Source: JBFKOL01 sp041628815
GTDB lineage: Bacteria; Bacteroidota; Bacteroidia; Chitinophagales; Saprospiraceae
DNA length: 12,292 nucleotides
Reading direction: 5' to 3'
NCBI GenBank assembly: GCA_041628815.1
Contig: JBFKOL010000105.1
Coordinates: 1-12,292 of the forward strand
This document shows positions 5,113-12,292 of the stretch, one piece after another. Made by a program: the position numbers and the translations under genes. Position 1 is the stretch's first letter; each line of letters opens with the position of its first letter. The notes below the pieces were generated by a model. It made no database searches. It had not been told where the DNA came from and was given only the letters and a program-made list of their open reading frames with translations.

Positions 5113-7781
5113 TGGTTTTGGGTGACGAACTGTCGAAGAAATTGCTCTAAATGCCCGAAAGCAGCATCGATTCCTCCCGGATCCTTACCCCCCGAAGTGG
5201 CAAAAAAGGGCTGACCTCCACCTCCACCCTTGATGTGCCCCGACATCTCCCTGATAAGATTTCCGGCATTCAACTTGCCTTTCGCCAGGTCGCGGTCTAT
5301 GGCCAAAAGGAGGTTGACCTTGTTGCCATTGGTCAAGGATAAGCAAACTACTGCATGATCCCTGGCCTTTAAAAGATCATAGGCCAGCGTTTTGGCACCG
5401 TCCATGTCCATATCCATCAATTTTGATTTCAAAAATTGAATGTCGCCCACTTGAGTAAATTTCTCAATCAAAGTCTCTTTCAAACTTCGGATTTTGTCTG
5501 TCTTGTACCTCATCAATTCCTTGTCCAACTCCTGTTTCTCTTCCAAAATTTTATTGAATTTTTTGATAGCTGGAGTTGGTACAGGAGTTGGACTTGGTGA
5601 TGATAAGGCAATTGATTCTTTGATTAAATTCAATTCATTGATCATGTTGTTTATATATGTCATCGCAGCTTCTGCTGTCATGGCTTCTATCCGCCTTATC
5701 CCGGCTGCAATGGCCGATTCACTCTTGATTTTGAAAAGGCCAATTTCGCCTGTCGCCTCTACATGACAACCCCCGCATAATTCTACAGAATAGGAGGGAT
5801 CAAAGGTGATGACGCGTACCCTGTCACCATATTTTTCTCCGAAGAGCATCATGGCTCCGGCTTCCTTTGCTTTTTCTATGGGTACTGCCCTTTCTTCTCT
5901 TCTGAGAATATTTTCTCTGATGCGTCTGTTGACTATTTCCTCGACCCTAGCAATCTGTCCCTCCGTCATTTTCTCAAAATGTGAAAAGTCAAACCGAAGG
6001 TACTTTTCGGTGACAAGGGATCCCCTCTGCTCTACGTGATTTCCCAATACCTCACGTAGAGCGGCATGCATAAGGTGGGTTGCTGTATGGTTGTTTTCTA
6101 TGAGCTGTCTCCTGTAAGCGTCGATTTCCGCTTTTGCCTCCACAGACGGTTTTTTTGGCATCCTGTCGACGAAGTGTATGATGAGTTCATTCTCTTTTTG
6201 TGTGTCAAGGACTCGAATTTTTTCATCGCCAAATGTAAGGAATCCCGTATCTCCTACTTGTCCACCACTTTCTGCATAGAAAGGTGTTTTGTCCAGGACC
6301 AGCTGGTGGATCTTCTTGCTTTTCTCAGAAACTGTGCGATGTTTTATCACCTTAACTCCTTTGACCGACTGCCTGTCGTATCCCACAAATAGAGATTCAG
6401 ATCCAACGTGCACCGGGCTCCAGTCACCGGCTTCGCGGTGGGCATCGGCCCTCGAACGATCCTGTTGCTCTTTCAGGGCTTCCTCAAACCCTTTTTCGTC
6501 TACCTGCCACCCTTGTTCCGTGCCAATCAACCTGGTCAGATCGATGGGAAAACCATAGGTGTCGTAGAGCTCAAAAGCAACTTTCCCGTCGAGCTTCCCA
6601 TGTGCTACTTCGATCTGAGACAATCTCCGCAGACCGGACTCCAATGTCCTCAAAAAGCTCTTTTCTTCTTCGAGTATGATCTTTGAAACGAATTCAGCCT
6701 GGTCTTTCAGCTCTGGAAATGTGTCTTCAAAGTAGGATGCCAGGAACGGGACCATTTGGTACATGAGTGGTTCCTTGAACTCAAGAAAACTGAAATAGTA
6801 GCGCACCGCTCTCCTGAGAATTCGGCGCACCACGTAGCCTGCACCCGTGTTGGAAGGGAGTTGGCCATCGGCAATCGTAAAGCTGACAGCCCTGGAATGA
6901 TCTGCTAACACCCGGAAGGCTACATCTTTTTTCGATTCCCTGTCATATTTCCCGGTATATTTTTTACCTGTTGTTTTTTCAATCCAGCTAAAAAACGGAG
7001 TGAAAAGATCCGTATCATAATTAGATTGCTTACCCTGAACCGCCATACATAGTCGCTCGAATCCCATCCCAGTGTCCACGTGTTTGGCAGGAAGTTCTAC
7101 CAAACTTCCATCGGACTTTCGGTTGAATTGTATAAAGACCAGATTCCATATCTCAACGACAAGGGGATGGTCCTTGTTGACGAGCAACTGCCCTGCTATT
7201 TTTCTTCTCTCTTCAGTGGATCTCAGGTCTATGTGAATTTCTGAACATGGACCACAAGGTCCGGTGTCACCCATCTCCCAGAAATTGTCTTTCTTGTCAA
7301 AGTATAGTACACGATCTTCAGGCAATATCTGTTTCCAAAGTCGAGCGGCTTCCTGGTCAGGCTCGAGATTCTCTCCTTGATCACCGCCGAATACGGTCGC
7401 ATACAACCTGTCGTCTTCCAGTCCGTATTGTTTTGTCAATAACTCCCAGGCCCAGTCGATGGCTTCTTTTTTGAAGTAATCACCAAAAGACCAGTTTCCC
7501 AGCATCTCGAACATGGTGTGGTGGTAAGAATCAATGCCCACTTCTTCAAGATCGTTGTGCTTCCCGGATACACGCAAACATTTCTGGGTGTCGGCTATAC
7601 GCCTATGTTTCGGAGTTTTGTTTCCCAAAAAATAATCCTTGAACTGGTTCATTCCGGCATTGGTAAACATTAATGTCGGGTCATCCTTATTCACGATTGG
7701 GGCCGATGGAATTATTTTATGCCCCTTTGATTCGAAGTATTCAAAAAACTTTTTTCGTATTTCCTTTGCCTCCATGATCAT
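5109..7781 (-). CDS. alaS: Alanyl-tRNA synthetase
   Basis: A full-length (890 residues) class II synthetase that charges tRNA-Ala in the cytoplasm. Domains in order: the catalytic core from about residue 4 (MFTNAGMNQFKDYF at 38-51; a GDTGPCGPCSEIH element at 171-183), the tRNA-recognition region with RRILRRAVRY (319-328), the editing domain with zinc-site residues HTATH (H565, H569) and CGGCH (C669, H673), then a coiled-coil linker and the C-Ala domain with the glycine-rich SGHIKGGGGGQPFFATSGG (847-865). All expected motifs are present, so it should be active and able to edit Ser/Gly mischarging. An unusual SPSPTPVPTP segment sits at 728-737, before the coiled coil. Two start ATGs are possible, 7781 and 7775, and the choice changes only two residues. 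It is divergent from the M23 peptidase gene, and the MFS gene follows with overlap. I found no convincing promoter for it. Confidence 0.99.
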   Translation of the reverse strand: MIMEAKEIRKKFFEYFESKGHKIIPSAPIVNKDDPTLMFTNAGMNQFKDYFLGNKTPKHRRIADTQKCLRVSGKHNDLEEVGIDSYHHTMFEMLGNWSFGDYFKKEAIDWAWELLTKQYGLEDDRLYATVFGGDQGENLEPDQEAARLWKQILPEDRVLYFDKKDNFWEMGDTGPCGPCSEIHIDLRSTEERRKIAGQLLVNKDHPLVVEIWNLVFIQFNRKSDGSLVELPAKHVDTGMGFERLCMAVQGKQSNYDTDLFTPFFSWIEKTTGKKYTGKYDRESKKDVAFRVLADHSRAVSFTIADGQLPSNTGAGYVVRRILRRAVRYYFSFLEFKEPLMYQMVPFLASYFEDTFPELKDQAEFVSKIILEEEKSFLRTLESGLRRLSQIEVAHGKLDGKVAFELYDTYGFPIDLTRLIGTEQGWQVDEKGFEEALKEQQDRSRADAHREAGDWSPVHVGSESLFVGYDRQSVKGVKVIKHRTVSEKSKKIHQLVLDKTPFYAESGGQVGDTGFLTFGDEKIRVLDTQKENELIIHFVDRMPKKPSVEAKAEIDAYRRQLIENNHTATHLMHAALREVLGNHVEQRGSLVTEKYLRFDFSHFEKMTEGQIARVEEIVNRRIRENILRREERAVPIEKAKEAGAMMLFGEKYGDRVRVITFDPSYSVELCGGCHVEATGEIGLFKIKSESAIAAGIRRIEAMTAEAAMTYINNMINELNLIKESIALSSPSPTPVPTPAIKKFNKILEEKQELDKELMRYKTDKIRSLKETLIEKFTQVGDIQFLKSKLMDMDMDGAKTLAYDLLKARDHAVVCLSLTNGNKVNLLLAIDRDLAKGKLNAGNLIREMSGHIKGGGGGQPFFATSGGKDPGGIDAAFGHLEQFLRQFVTQNH
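5571..5600 (-). repeat. 12-bp imperfect duplication encoding the Pro/Thr linker of AlaRS
   Basis: On the plus strand GGAGTTGG occurs at 5572-5579 and again at 5584-5591, a 12-base period, followed by a third degenerate copy. Read on the coding strand this gives alternating Pro with Ser/Thr/Val (SPSPTPVPTP, residues 728-737). It looks like a small in-frame duplication within a tolerant linker. Confidence 0.6.
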
Positions 7782-7905
7782 TCAATATTCACGCGGTCGT
7801 ATGTACTGACTAAAGTGTTCTTTTTTGACCTTTCTTCCACATAACCAACGTTTTATCAATTCAATGAATCTTTTATATGATCACTTTGAATTTGCGTGGA
7901 TTATA

Positions 7906-7937
7906 TTTGGTCATAAGGTTTGTGATGCTTACCTTTG
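7906..7937 (+). promoter_or_regulatory. Bacteroidota-type promoter for the M23-M20 operon
   Basis: TTTG at 7906-7909 and TACCTTTG at 7930-7937 are separated by exactly 20 bases and match the known Bacteroidota consensus (TTTG at -33, TAnnTTTG at -7) at every fixed position. Transcription would begin near 7943, giving a leader of about 70 bases before the ATG at 8015. A second TAnnTTTG (TATATTTG, 7902-7909) overlaps the -33 box but lacks a well-spaced partner. Confidence 0.55.
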
Positions 7938-8014
7938 AATCATAATTCCCGCGAGCAATCATATCCGATTTTTCGAGTCCCAAAAGTACTATTAAAGAAG
8001 ATAATCGACACTCG

Positions 8015-8998
8015 ATGAGTAGAGAAATGTATGTTTTCAACCATTCAAGCCTGACTTACGAGAAGGTTGAAACCACACTGCAGCAGAGAATTATTAAAGG
8101 TCTCAGGTATATCAGCGCTGTATTTTTTACAGCGCTTCTCCTTTTTGTATTTGCTTACTTCAATTTACCGACTCCTAAAGAAAAGGCACTTGAAAGGGAT
8201 ATCGCTCAATTGCAATATTTCGTCAATGACCTTGAAACACAGTATCAGGATCTTTCTTCTGCTCTGGATGAAATACAGAAGAAGGATGCCGAAGTTCACC
8301 GGGTAGTTTTTGGCTTAGACCCCATTGACCAAGCCGTTTGGGAAGGTGGTGTCGGGGGTCGTCAAAGACTGACAAGGATGGTAAATCAAGTCAGCGCAAA
8401 TGAGGCTCTCGAACAAGCTTTCGAAAAAGTTGAAAAATTAAAGCAAAAGGTAAATATTCAAAATTCATCCCTGAATGAATTGCTCAGTGTAGCATCTACT
8501 CAAGAAGATAAATTGGCTTCGGTTCCTTCCATAAAGCCAATCCAGGAAGACAAATTGAAACGCAAGGTAAGACATATGTCGGGCTATGGCATGCGCATTC
8601 ATCCTGTCCACAAAGTGCGTAAAATGCATCACGGAATCGACTTTACAGCTCCCAGGGGTACGCCCATACAGGCAACCGGAAATGGGGTCGTCTCAAAAAT
8701 TGAAAAGCGTAGATACGGCTACGGAAACAGTATTCTTATTGATCATGGTTACGGCTATACCTCGCTTTATGGCCACCTTAGCCAGATTGATGTCAAGGAA
8801 GGGGAACGCGTAGTGAAAGGTCAGAAAATTGGCACCGTAGGAAGTACAGGCACATCTACGGCTCCTCATTGCCATTACGAGGTTCGCATCAATAATATCC
8901 CTGTCAATCCTATCGACTACTGTCTCGATGGTTTGTCACCAGAGGAATACCTGCTACTCGTTCAAAAAGCCAGTGAAGAAAATCAGTCCTTCGATTGA
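8015..8998 (+). CDS. M23 (LytM-domain) cell-wall endopeptidase, membrane-anchored
   Basis: A 327-residue peptidoglycan peptidase. A short cytoplasmic head is followed by one membrane helix at about 33-50, then periplasmic coiled-coil stretches (about 57-95 and 128-165), and the M23 domain at about 186-305. The zinc and catalytic residues are intact: HHGID (H205, D209), YGHL (H254) and HCH (H285, H287). It should therefore be an active zinc endopeptidase cutting peptide cross-links rather than a degenerate LytM activator. No signal cleavage site is evident, so it is probably a type II membrane protein. The gene is divergent from alaS, an arrangement I recall as common in Bacteroidota. The ATG at 8015 is the first in frame. 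The M20 gene follows after 36 bases, suggesting an operon. Confidence 0.95.
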   Translation: MSREMYVFNHSSLTYEKVETTLQQRIIKGLRYISAVFFTALLLFVFAYFNLPTPKEKALERDIAQLQYFVNDLETQYQDLSSALDEIQKKDAEVHRVVFGLDPIDQAVWEGGVGGRQRLTRMVNQVSANEALEQAFEKVEKLKQKVNIQNSSLNELLSVASTQEDKLASVPSIKPIQEDKLKRKVRHMSGYGMRIHPVHKVRKMHHGIDFTAPRGTPIQATGNGVVSKIEKRRYGYGNSILIDHGYGYTSLYGHLSQIDVKEGERVVKGQKIGTVGSTGTSTAPHCHYEVRINNIPVNPIDYCLDGLSPEEYLLLVQKASEENQSFD

Positions 8999-9034
8999 TA
9001 CATTCTGTAAAATTTCTTTCAGGAACAACACCTC

Positions 9035-10174
9035 GTGACTATTTCCAGCAAGTCACTTCTTGATCTCCGAAGAACCCTTCACAGATATCCAGAGCTGTCG
9101 GGATGCGAATCAGGAACTTCCAATATCATTGCTTCCATTTTTAAAGAACACGACGCGGCTGAGATCCATGAGAAAGTTGGCGGTCATGGGTTGCTGGTAG
9201 TATATTCTCAAAACCTTCCAGGACCAACGGTATTGTTTCGGTGTGAGCTCGATGCCTTGCCCATAGCAGAATCCGATGATCTTTCCTACTCATCGATATA
9301 CCATGGAATTTCACACAAGTGTGGACACGACGGACATATGACCATTCTCGCTGGTCTGGGCATATGGCTGTCGAAGCAAACTGCGTTGAAGGGAAAAGTT
9401 GGCCTGCTGTTCCAGCCGGCAGAAGAGACTGGTGAGGGAGCTCAGTCCGTATTGAAGGATGGCATACTGGATGATCTCAATCCCGACTATTGCTTTGCCC
9501 TACATAATTTACCAGGTGTGGAGATGCATAAAGTCCTGATTTTTCCAGAACAGTTTTCAGCCGCCGTAGTGAGCGGTAAAATTTTGTTGAAAGGAAAATC
9601 CGGTCATGCCTCAAATCCAAAATCGGGAATCAGCCCTCTCAACGCCATACAGGAGGTTCTTGCTTTGCTTCAAAGACTCAACCGGCATGATTATCAGGAT
9701 CGCCAGTTCTCACTTATTACGCCGGTTCACATACGTCTTGGATCTATAGACTATGGTATTTCACCCGCTGATGGAGAGCTGCATTTTACGATGAGAACAT
9801 GGGACGATCCGAATCTTGAAAAGCTTAAAACGAAAATTGCCAATGATATTTCCGCCATTTGCGAAAAAGAAAATCTCAGCCATTCACTCACCTGGCTGGC
9901 CTATTTCCCACCAGTAGTCAATAATCCATCTTGCACAAGCGCGATCAAATCAGCAGCTGTGAAATGTGGAATGACCCTGGAAACAGCCCAATTGCCTTGT
10001 AAGTTTGGTGAAGATTTTGGCCATATTTCAAAGAAGTTCTCAAGTGCCATGTTTGCCCTTGGAGCTGGAATGTCAAGCCCGCCATTGCACGATCCTGAAT
10101 ACGATTTTCCCGATGAATTGATCGATTCAGGCATAGCAATGTTCAAAGCAATGGTTTTGAACCTTTGTACCTGA
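9035..10174 (+). CDS. M20D-family amidohydrolase (aminoacylase / hippurate hydrolase-like)
   Basis: A 379-residue metallohydrolase that removes an acyl group from an N-acyl amino acid or similar amide. Metal-site motifs are SHKCGHDGH (C96, H98), PAEETGEGA (E130, E131), ALHNLPG (H157) and PPLHDPEYDF (H352), the standard M20D set. The lid/dimerisation domain is about residues 178-290, starting near the conserved KGKSGHAS. There is no signal peptide, so it is cytoplasmic. The start is GTG at 9035: AGGA at 9021-9024 lies ten bases upstream, and the N-terminus matches the family (LRRTLHRYPELSG). It probably shares a transcript with the M23 peptidase gene. The true substrate is unknown; N-acetyl amino acids, including peptidoglycan- or arginine-pathway-derived ones, are candidates. 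Confidence 0.95.
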   Translation: MTISSKSLLDLRRTLHRYPELSGCESGTSNIIASIFKEHDAAEIHEKVGGHGLLVVYSQNLPGPTVLFRCELDALPIAESDDLSYSSIYHGISHKCGHDGHMTILAGLGIWLSKQTALKGKVGLLFQPAEETGEGAQSVLKDGILDDLNPDYCFALHNLPGVEMHKVLIFPEQFSAAVVSGKILLKGKSGHASNPKSGISPLNAIQEVLALLQRLNRHDYQDRQFSLITPVHIRLGSIDYGISPADGELHFTMRTWDDPNLEKLKTKIANDISAICEKENLSHSLTWLAYFPPVVNNPSCTSAIKSAAVKCGMTLETAQLPCKFGEDFGHISKKFSSAMFALGAGMSSPPLHDPEYDFPDELIDSGIAMFKAMVLNLCT

Positions 10175-10331
10175 TCGTCTTATTGTTCAGTCTTTTTACT
10201 ATAAACAGCAGCACCCTGATCGGTTTTACTAATATACCCATACCTACCATATAGCCTTGTGGACTTGAAGTATTATTAAGATTCTTTTCTACACAATTTT
10301 CTCCGTAAAGAACGGATCAATTCAACAAAAT

Positions 10332-11225
10332 TTATCGCGACCTCTGGCTCTTCAAAGTAAAGACGCGTGATATATTGAAACCAAAATGTATATCACCATC
10401 AAGCCAATTTCCGGAAGTTTCCGTAATAAATCCTTTCTCTATCATGGATGTAGAATTGGAAAAGTGAAGTTGGAAGACATGCCCTCCAGTTTCTATGTCA
10501 AATCCAAGGGAAAGCGAGTTTCGGAATCCCGGAGCCAGTTGATCCGGGAGTACATATATGTATTCGGCATTCAAAGAGGTCCTTTTATTCAGCTTTATCC
10601 TTCCTCCAGCAGCTATAGCAAAGACATCATTTTTTTCGGATCTGAAAGTGACGAGATTCCGATGGACTATGGTTGGTGCCACCTGCAGGGAAAAAGCATC
10701 CGAGAATTTCCTGCCAATAAGTATTTGGCCAGAATAGTAAAGTCTCGAGGAAAAGAAATTCTCCCGGTCGGGATTTTGAAAGGGTGTAGTTTTGATGGCA
10801 GCACTACCAAATAAAGAAATGGTAAAAGGAACCATACGGGCACCCTTGCTTTGCCTGAGAAGCTTAATTTTGGCAAATCCATCATAAGTCTTTTCGAAAC
10901 TAGACCGGCCCATCCCGATCATCAAGCGATCGGAAATGCCGTAATCTGCTCCAATTCGTATAGATGCTTGATCGATGCCAAAAAGTTCTTGAATTCCGCC
11001 ATTGATGAATCCAAAACGATGGGAAATTTTTACATCAAGCACCCCAGCAGGAGTATTTTCTATGGAATGCAAGTTGATGACCCTGTTGGCCTTAAAGCTG
11101 GCTGTTGTATATTCAATGGTCTCTTCTTCTTCTTCCTCTAACAACCCGAGCAAGTCCAATTCCTGAGCTTCGATCCTCGAAACGACAAGGAAGCCCATCA
11201 GCCATAGAAATAGGTGCCGCAGCAT
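10332..11225 (-). CDS. DUF5777-family outer-membrane beta-barrel protein
   Basis: A 297-residue protein with a signal peptide (cleavage expected after IEA, near residue 20) and then mainly alternating beta-strand sequence. It matches my recollection of the Bacteroidota DUF5777 family closely: an acidic N-terminus, YTTASFKANRVIN, GIDQASIRIGADYGISDR, GRSSFEKTYDGF, NAEYIYVLPDQL, ETGGHVFQLHFSNS, and the final DGDIHFGFNISRVF. It is most likely a barrel of about 12 strands in the outer membrane. Its function is not established. A run of six Glu (30-35) follows the signal peptide. The ATG at 11225 lies 10 bases after the yceI-like stop, so it is the last gene of the envelope operon. It converges on the M20 gene; the 157 bases between them (10175-10331) contain only a short TCCGT/ACGGA dyad (10302-10316) without a T-run. 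Confidence 0.95.
   Translation of the reverse strand: MLRHLFLWLMGFLVVSRIEAQELDLLGLLEEEEEETIEYTTASFKANRVINLHSIENTPAGVLDVKISHRFGFINGGIQELFGIDQASIRIGADYGISDRLMIGMGRSSFEKTYDGFAKIKLLRQSKGARMVPFTISLFGSAAIKTTPFQNPDRENFFSSRLYYSGQILIGRKFSDAFSLQVAPTIVHRNLVTFRSEKNDVFAIAAGGRIKLNKRTSLNAEYIYVLPDQLAPGFRNSLSLGFDIETGGHVFQLHFSNSTSMIEKGFITETSGNWLDGDIHFGFNISRVFTLKSQRSR
11121..11138 (-). repeat. Trinucleotide run encoding six Glu
   Basis: GAG-GAA-GAA-GAA-GAA-GAG on the coding strand, just after the signal peptide of the DUF5777 protein. Acidic runs at this spot are usual in the family, but a near-perfect GAA tract could slip in whole-codon steps. Confidence 0.7.
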
Positions 11226-11235
11226 AACCGTTTTA

Positions 11236-11790
11236 TTATTGATTTAGGATTTCAAAATCGGCATTGATCTCTATTTTTACTTCTTTGGCTATGTTGTCGC
11301 GCACTAATTTTGGGATTTCAATGCCGTAATCAGCTACGGCAATAACCAATGTTGACTTGCCCGTGAGCTTTCCATTTTTTGTTTCCAAAACGGCTTGTGA
11401 TTCGACAGGACGAGTAGTCCCTTTGATCGTCAAGTCACCTACCACTTTGGTCTCAGTGAAGCCATCTTTGGAAAGGTCAATTTTTTGATAGTCCACGATG
11501 TTGCCGACAAAGGTGGCTTTCGGGTACTTGGTACTTTCCATATAATTCTCGTTAAAGTGTTCTTGCATCAAGGCTTTCTCAAATGAAAAAGCTTTGATGA
11601 GTACTGCCCATTCCATTTTGCCACTACTCAGATCGAGTACACAGGTGGCTTTATGATTGTGCGCTTGGATTTTTTCCAGGGGTGCATCCGAATAAAAAGA
11701 AATCTGACCCGACCTGGTGAAAACTTTCTGTGCATATATTGAGCTATCCGCCAATGCAAGAATCATGACCAAAAAAATTGAATACTTCAT
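11236..11790 (-). CDS. YceI-family periplasmic lipid-binding protein
   Basis: A 184-residue secreted protein of usual YceI length. A signal peptide (about 1-20, ending SIYA before Q21) precedes a single lipocalin-like YceI domain. Family marks are SGQISFYSDAP (27-37), a FSFEKALMQEHFNENYMES element (69-87), KYPKATFVG (88-96), and the internal VGDLTIKGTTRPV. YceI proteins bind isoprenoid or other amphiphilic molecules in a beta-barrel pocket; the ligand here is unknown. In related operons it accompanies cytochromes and DUF5777, so transport of a quinone- or isoprenoid-like molecule across the periplasm is conceivable, but that is inference. It lies 36 bases after the OB-fold gene and 10 bases before the DUF5777 gene. 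Confidence 0.95.
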   Translation of the reverse strand: MKYSIFLVMILALADSSIYAQKVFTRSGQISFYSDAPLEKIQAHNHKATCVLDLSSGKMEWAVLIKAFSFEKALMQEHFNENYMESTKYPKATFVGNIVDYQKIDLSKDGFTETKVVGDLTIKGTTRPVESQAVLETKNGKLTGKSTLVIAVADYGIEIPKLVRDNIAKEVKIEINADFEILNQ

Positions 11791-11826
11791 TCTCTTAATT
11801 ATTTTAATAATTGCTTAATACCCATT

Positions 11827-12237
11827 TCATTCTTTTTCCAGAATGCATCTTGTAAACACAACATCCATCAGAAAACCGGTACATATTCCTTTAACGAAAA
11901 CCCTGTCACCGATACTGACGTCATCCAGGTGTTCTCCGGATTCCATCTCGCAGGCTACTCTTTTAAGGAGGTCGCCACCATCGAGAAAAAGTGTTGCATG
12001 TCCTGAAGATTGTTCGATTTCAACTATATCTCCGGAGACCACAATTACCTTATTCAGATATTGATCGTTTGCTTTTTGTTCGTCATTTGAAAAATCGTTT
12101 ACGATCGCAATGGCTTCTGCCCTGCTTTCCGCATTCAGGTTTCTGGTACTTTCAACAGGTTTATAATAATAATGCCATGAAATACTCGCAGCAATCAAAA
12201 AGATAAGGAACGAAGCTATGATCAATATTTTTTTCAT
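11827..12237 (-). CDS. Membrane-anchored OB-fold protein (tRNA_anti-like family)
   Basis: A 136-residue protein: one N-terminal membrane helix or uncleaved signal (about 4-20), a helical stretch (35-60, with ANDQYLNKV), then a small OB-fold domain (about 62-134). The closing KGICTGFLMDVVFTRCIL, with C96 paired in context with C119 and C131, is the hallmark I recall for the Bacteroidota tRNA_anti-like family. Despite the name, its location outside the inner membrane makes nucleic-acid binding unlikely. Its function is unknown. I chose ATG 12237, since the in-frame TTG at 12243 overlaps the previous stop and adds only two residues. It starts two bases after the stop of the partial cytochrome-like gene. 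Confidence 0.88.
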   Translation of the reverse strand: MKKILIIASFLIFLIAASISWHYYYKPVESTRNLNAESRAEAIAIVNDFSNDEQKANDQYLNKVIVVSGDIVEIEQSSGHATLFLDGGDLLKRVACEMESGEHLDDVSIGDRVFVKGICTGFLMDVVFTRCILEKE

Positions 12238-12239
12238 TT

Positions 12240-12292
12240 TCAATTGTTTAGAGCCCCTTCGCTAATCCACGATTCGATTTTTTCGATTTGAC
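12240..12292 (-). CDS. C-terminal end of a probable c-type cytochrome domain protein (cut by window edge)
   Basis: Reading in from the window edge, the last 16 residues are QIEKIESWISEGALNN, then TGA (12242-12240). The pattern 'I..I..WI..GA.NN' is the typical closing helix of small cytochrome c domains in Bacteroidota and Planctomycetota, where the helix packs on the heme. No CXXCH is inside the window. The stop lies two bases before the OB-fold ATG, a tight operon junction. Position next to YceI and DUF5777 genes fits what I recall of such operons. The call is based on a short peptide plus context. Confidence 0.55.
   Translation of the reverse strand, partial: QIEKIESWISEGALNN

Noticed and set aside
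6066..6686. Several plus-strand open frames opposite alaS.
   Set aside because: All are mirror frames of the conserved synthetase coding sequence.
7782..7900. Search for a T-box, riboswitch or promoter controlling alaS on the minus strand.
   Set aside because: No T-box-like motif or stable hairpin found by eye and no good TAnnTTTG with a spaced TTTG; nothing I could support.
10170..10222. Direct repeat CCTGATCG at 10170-10177 and 10215-10222.
   Set aside because: Eight bases only, no flanking mobile-element features; expected by chance.
10302..10316. TCCGT-AAAGA-ACGGA dyad between the convergent M20 and DUF5777 genes, considered as a terminator.
   Set aside because: Only a five-base-pair stem and no T-run on either strand.

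Overview
The window looks like an ordinary chromosomal segment of a Bacteroidota bacterium, probably from a Cytophagales-like group (inference from gene content only). The evidence is a DUF5777 beta-barrel gene with YceI and tRNA_anti-like OB-fold neighbours, a Bacteroidota-style ECF sigma/anti-sigma pair, a near-consensus TTTG-N20-TAnnTTTG promoter, and alaS divergent from a membrane-anchored M23 peptidase. I saw no tRNA, rRNA, insertion sequence, CRISPR array or phage gene. Coding density is high.

Layout from left to right. (1) 1-701, minus: the start of a probable anti-sigma factor, cut by the window edge, overlapping the 3' end of an ECF sigma factor gene. (2) 763-3127, minus: an amidinotransferase-fold guanidino hydrolase (DDAH / arginine-deiminase-like) behind an APC-family permease that keeps most of the arginine-site residues known from AdiC. 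Divergent from them, 30 bp away, is a class I glutamine amidotransferase-like protein (3158-3904). (3) 3889-7781, minus: alaS, followed by an MFS transporter gene that starts at a TTG inside the alaS stop codon. The MFS gene runs tail-to-tail into the amidotransferase gene with a 16-bp overlap. (4) 8015-10174, plus: an M23 (LytM-type) cell-wall endopeptidase and an M20D amidohydrolase, apparently one operon with a good Bacteroidota promoter in front. (5) 10332-12292, minus: an envelope operon read in the order cytochrome c-like C-terminus (partial), membrane-anchored OB-fold protein, YceI, DUF5777 outer-membrane barrel.

Two groups stand out. The permease and guanidino hydrolase together suggest uptake and breakdown of arginine or a related guanidino compound. 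The cytochrome / OB-fold / YceI / DUF5777 operon looks like a conserved but functionally uncharacterised envelope module. Nothing in the window demands a wholly new class of system. The most useful leads are those two modules, the unusual E. coli-consensus promoter match between the divergent permease and amidotransferase genes, and a proline-rich insert in AlaRS.
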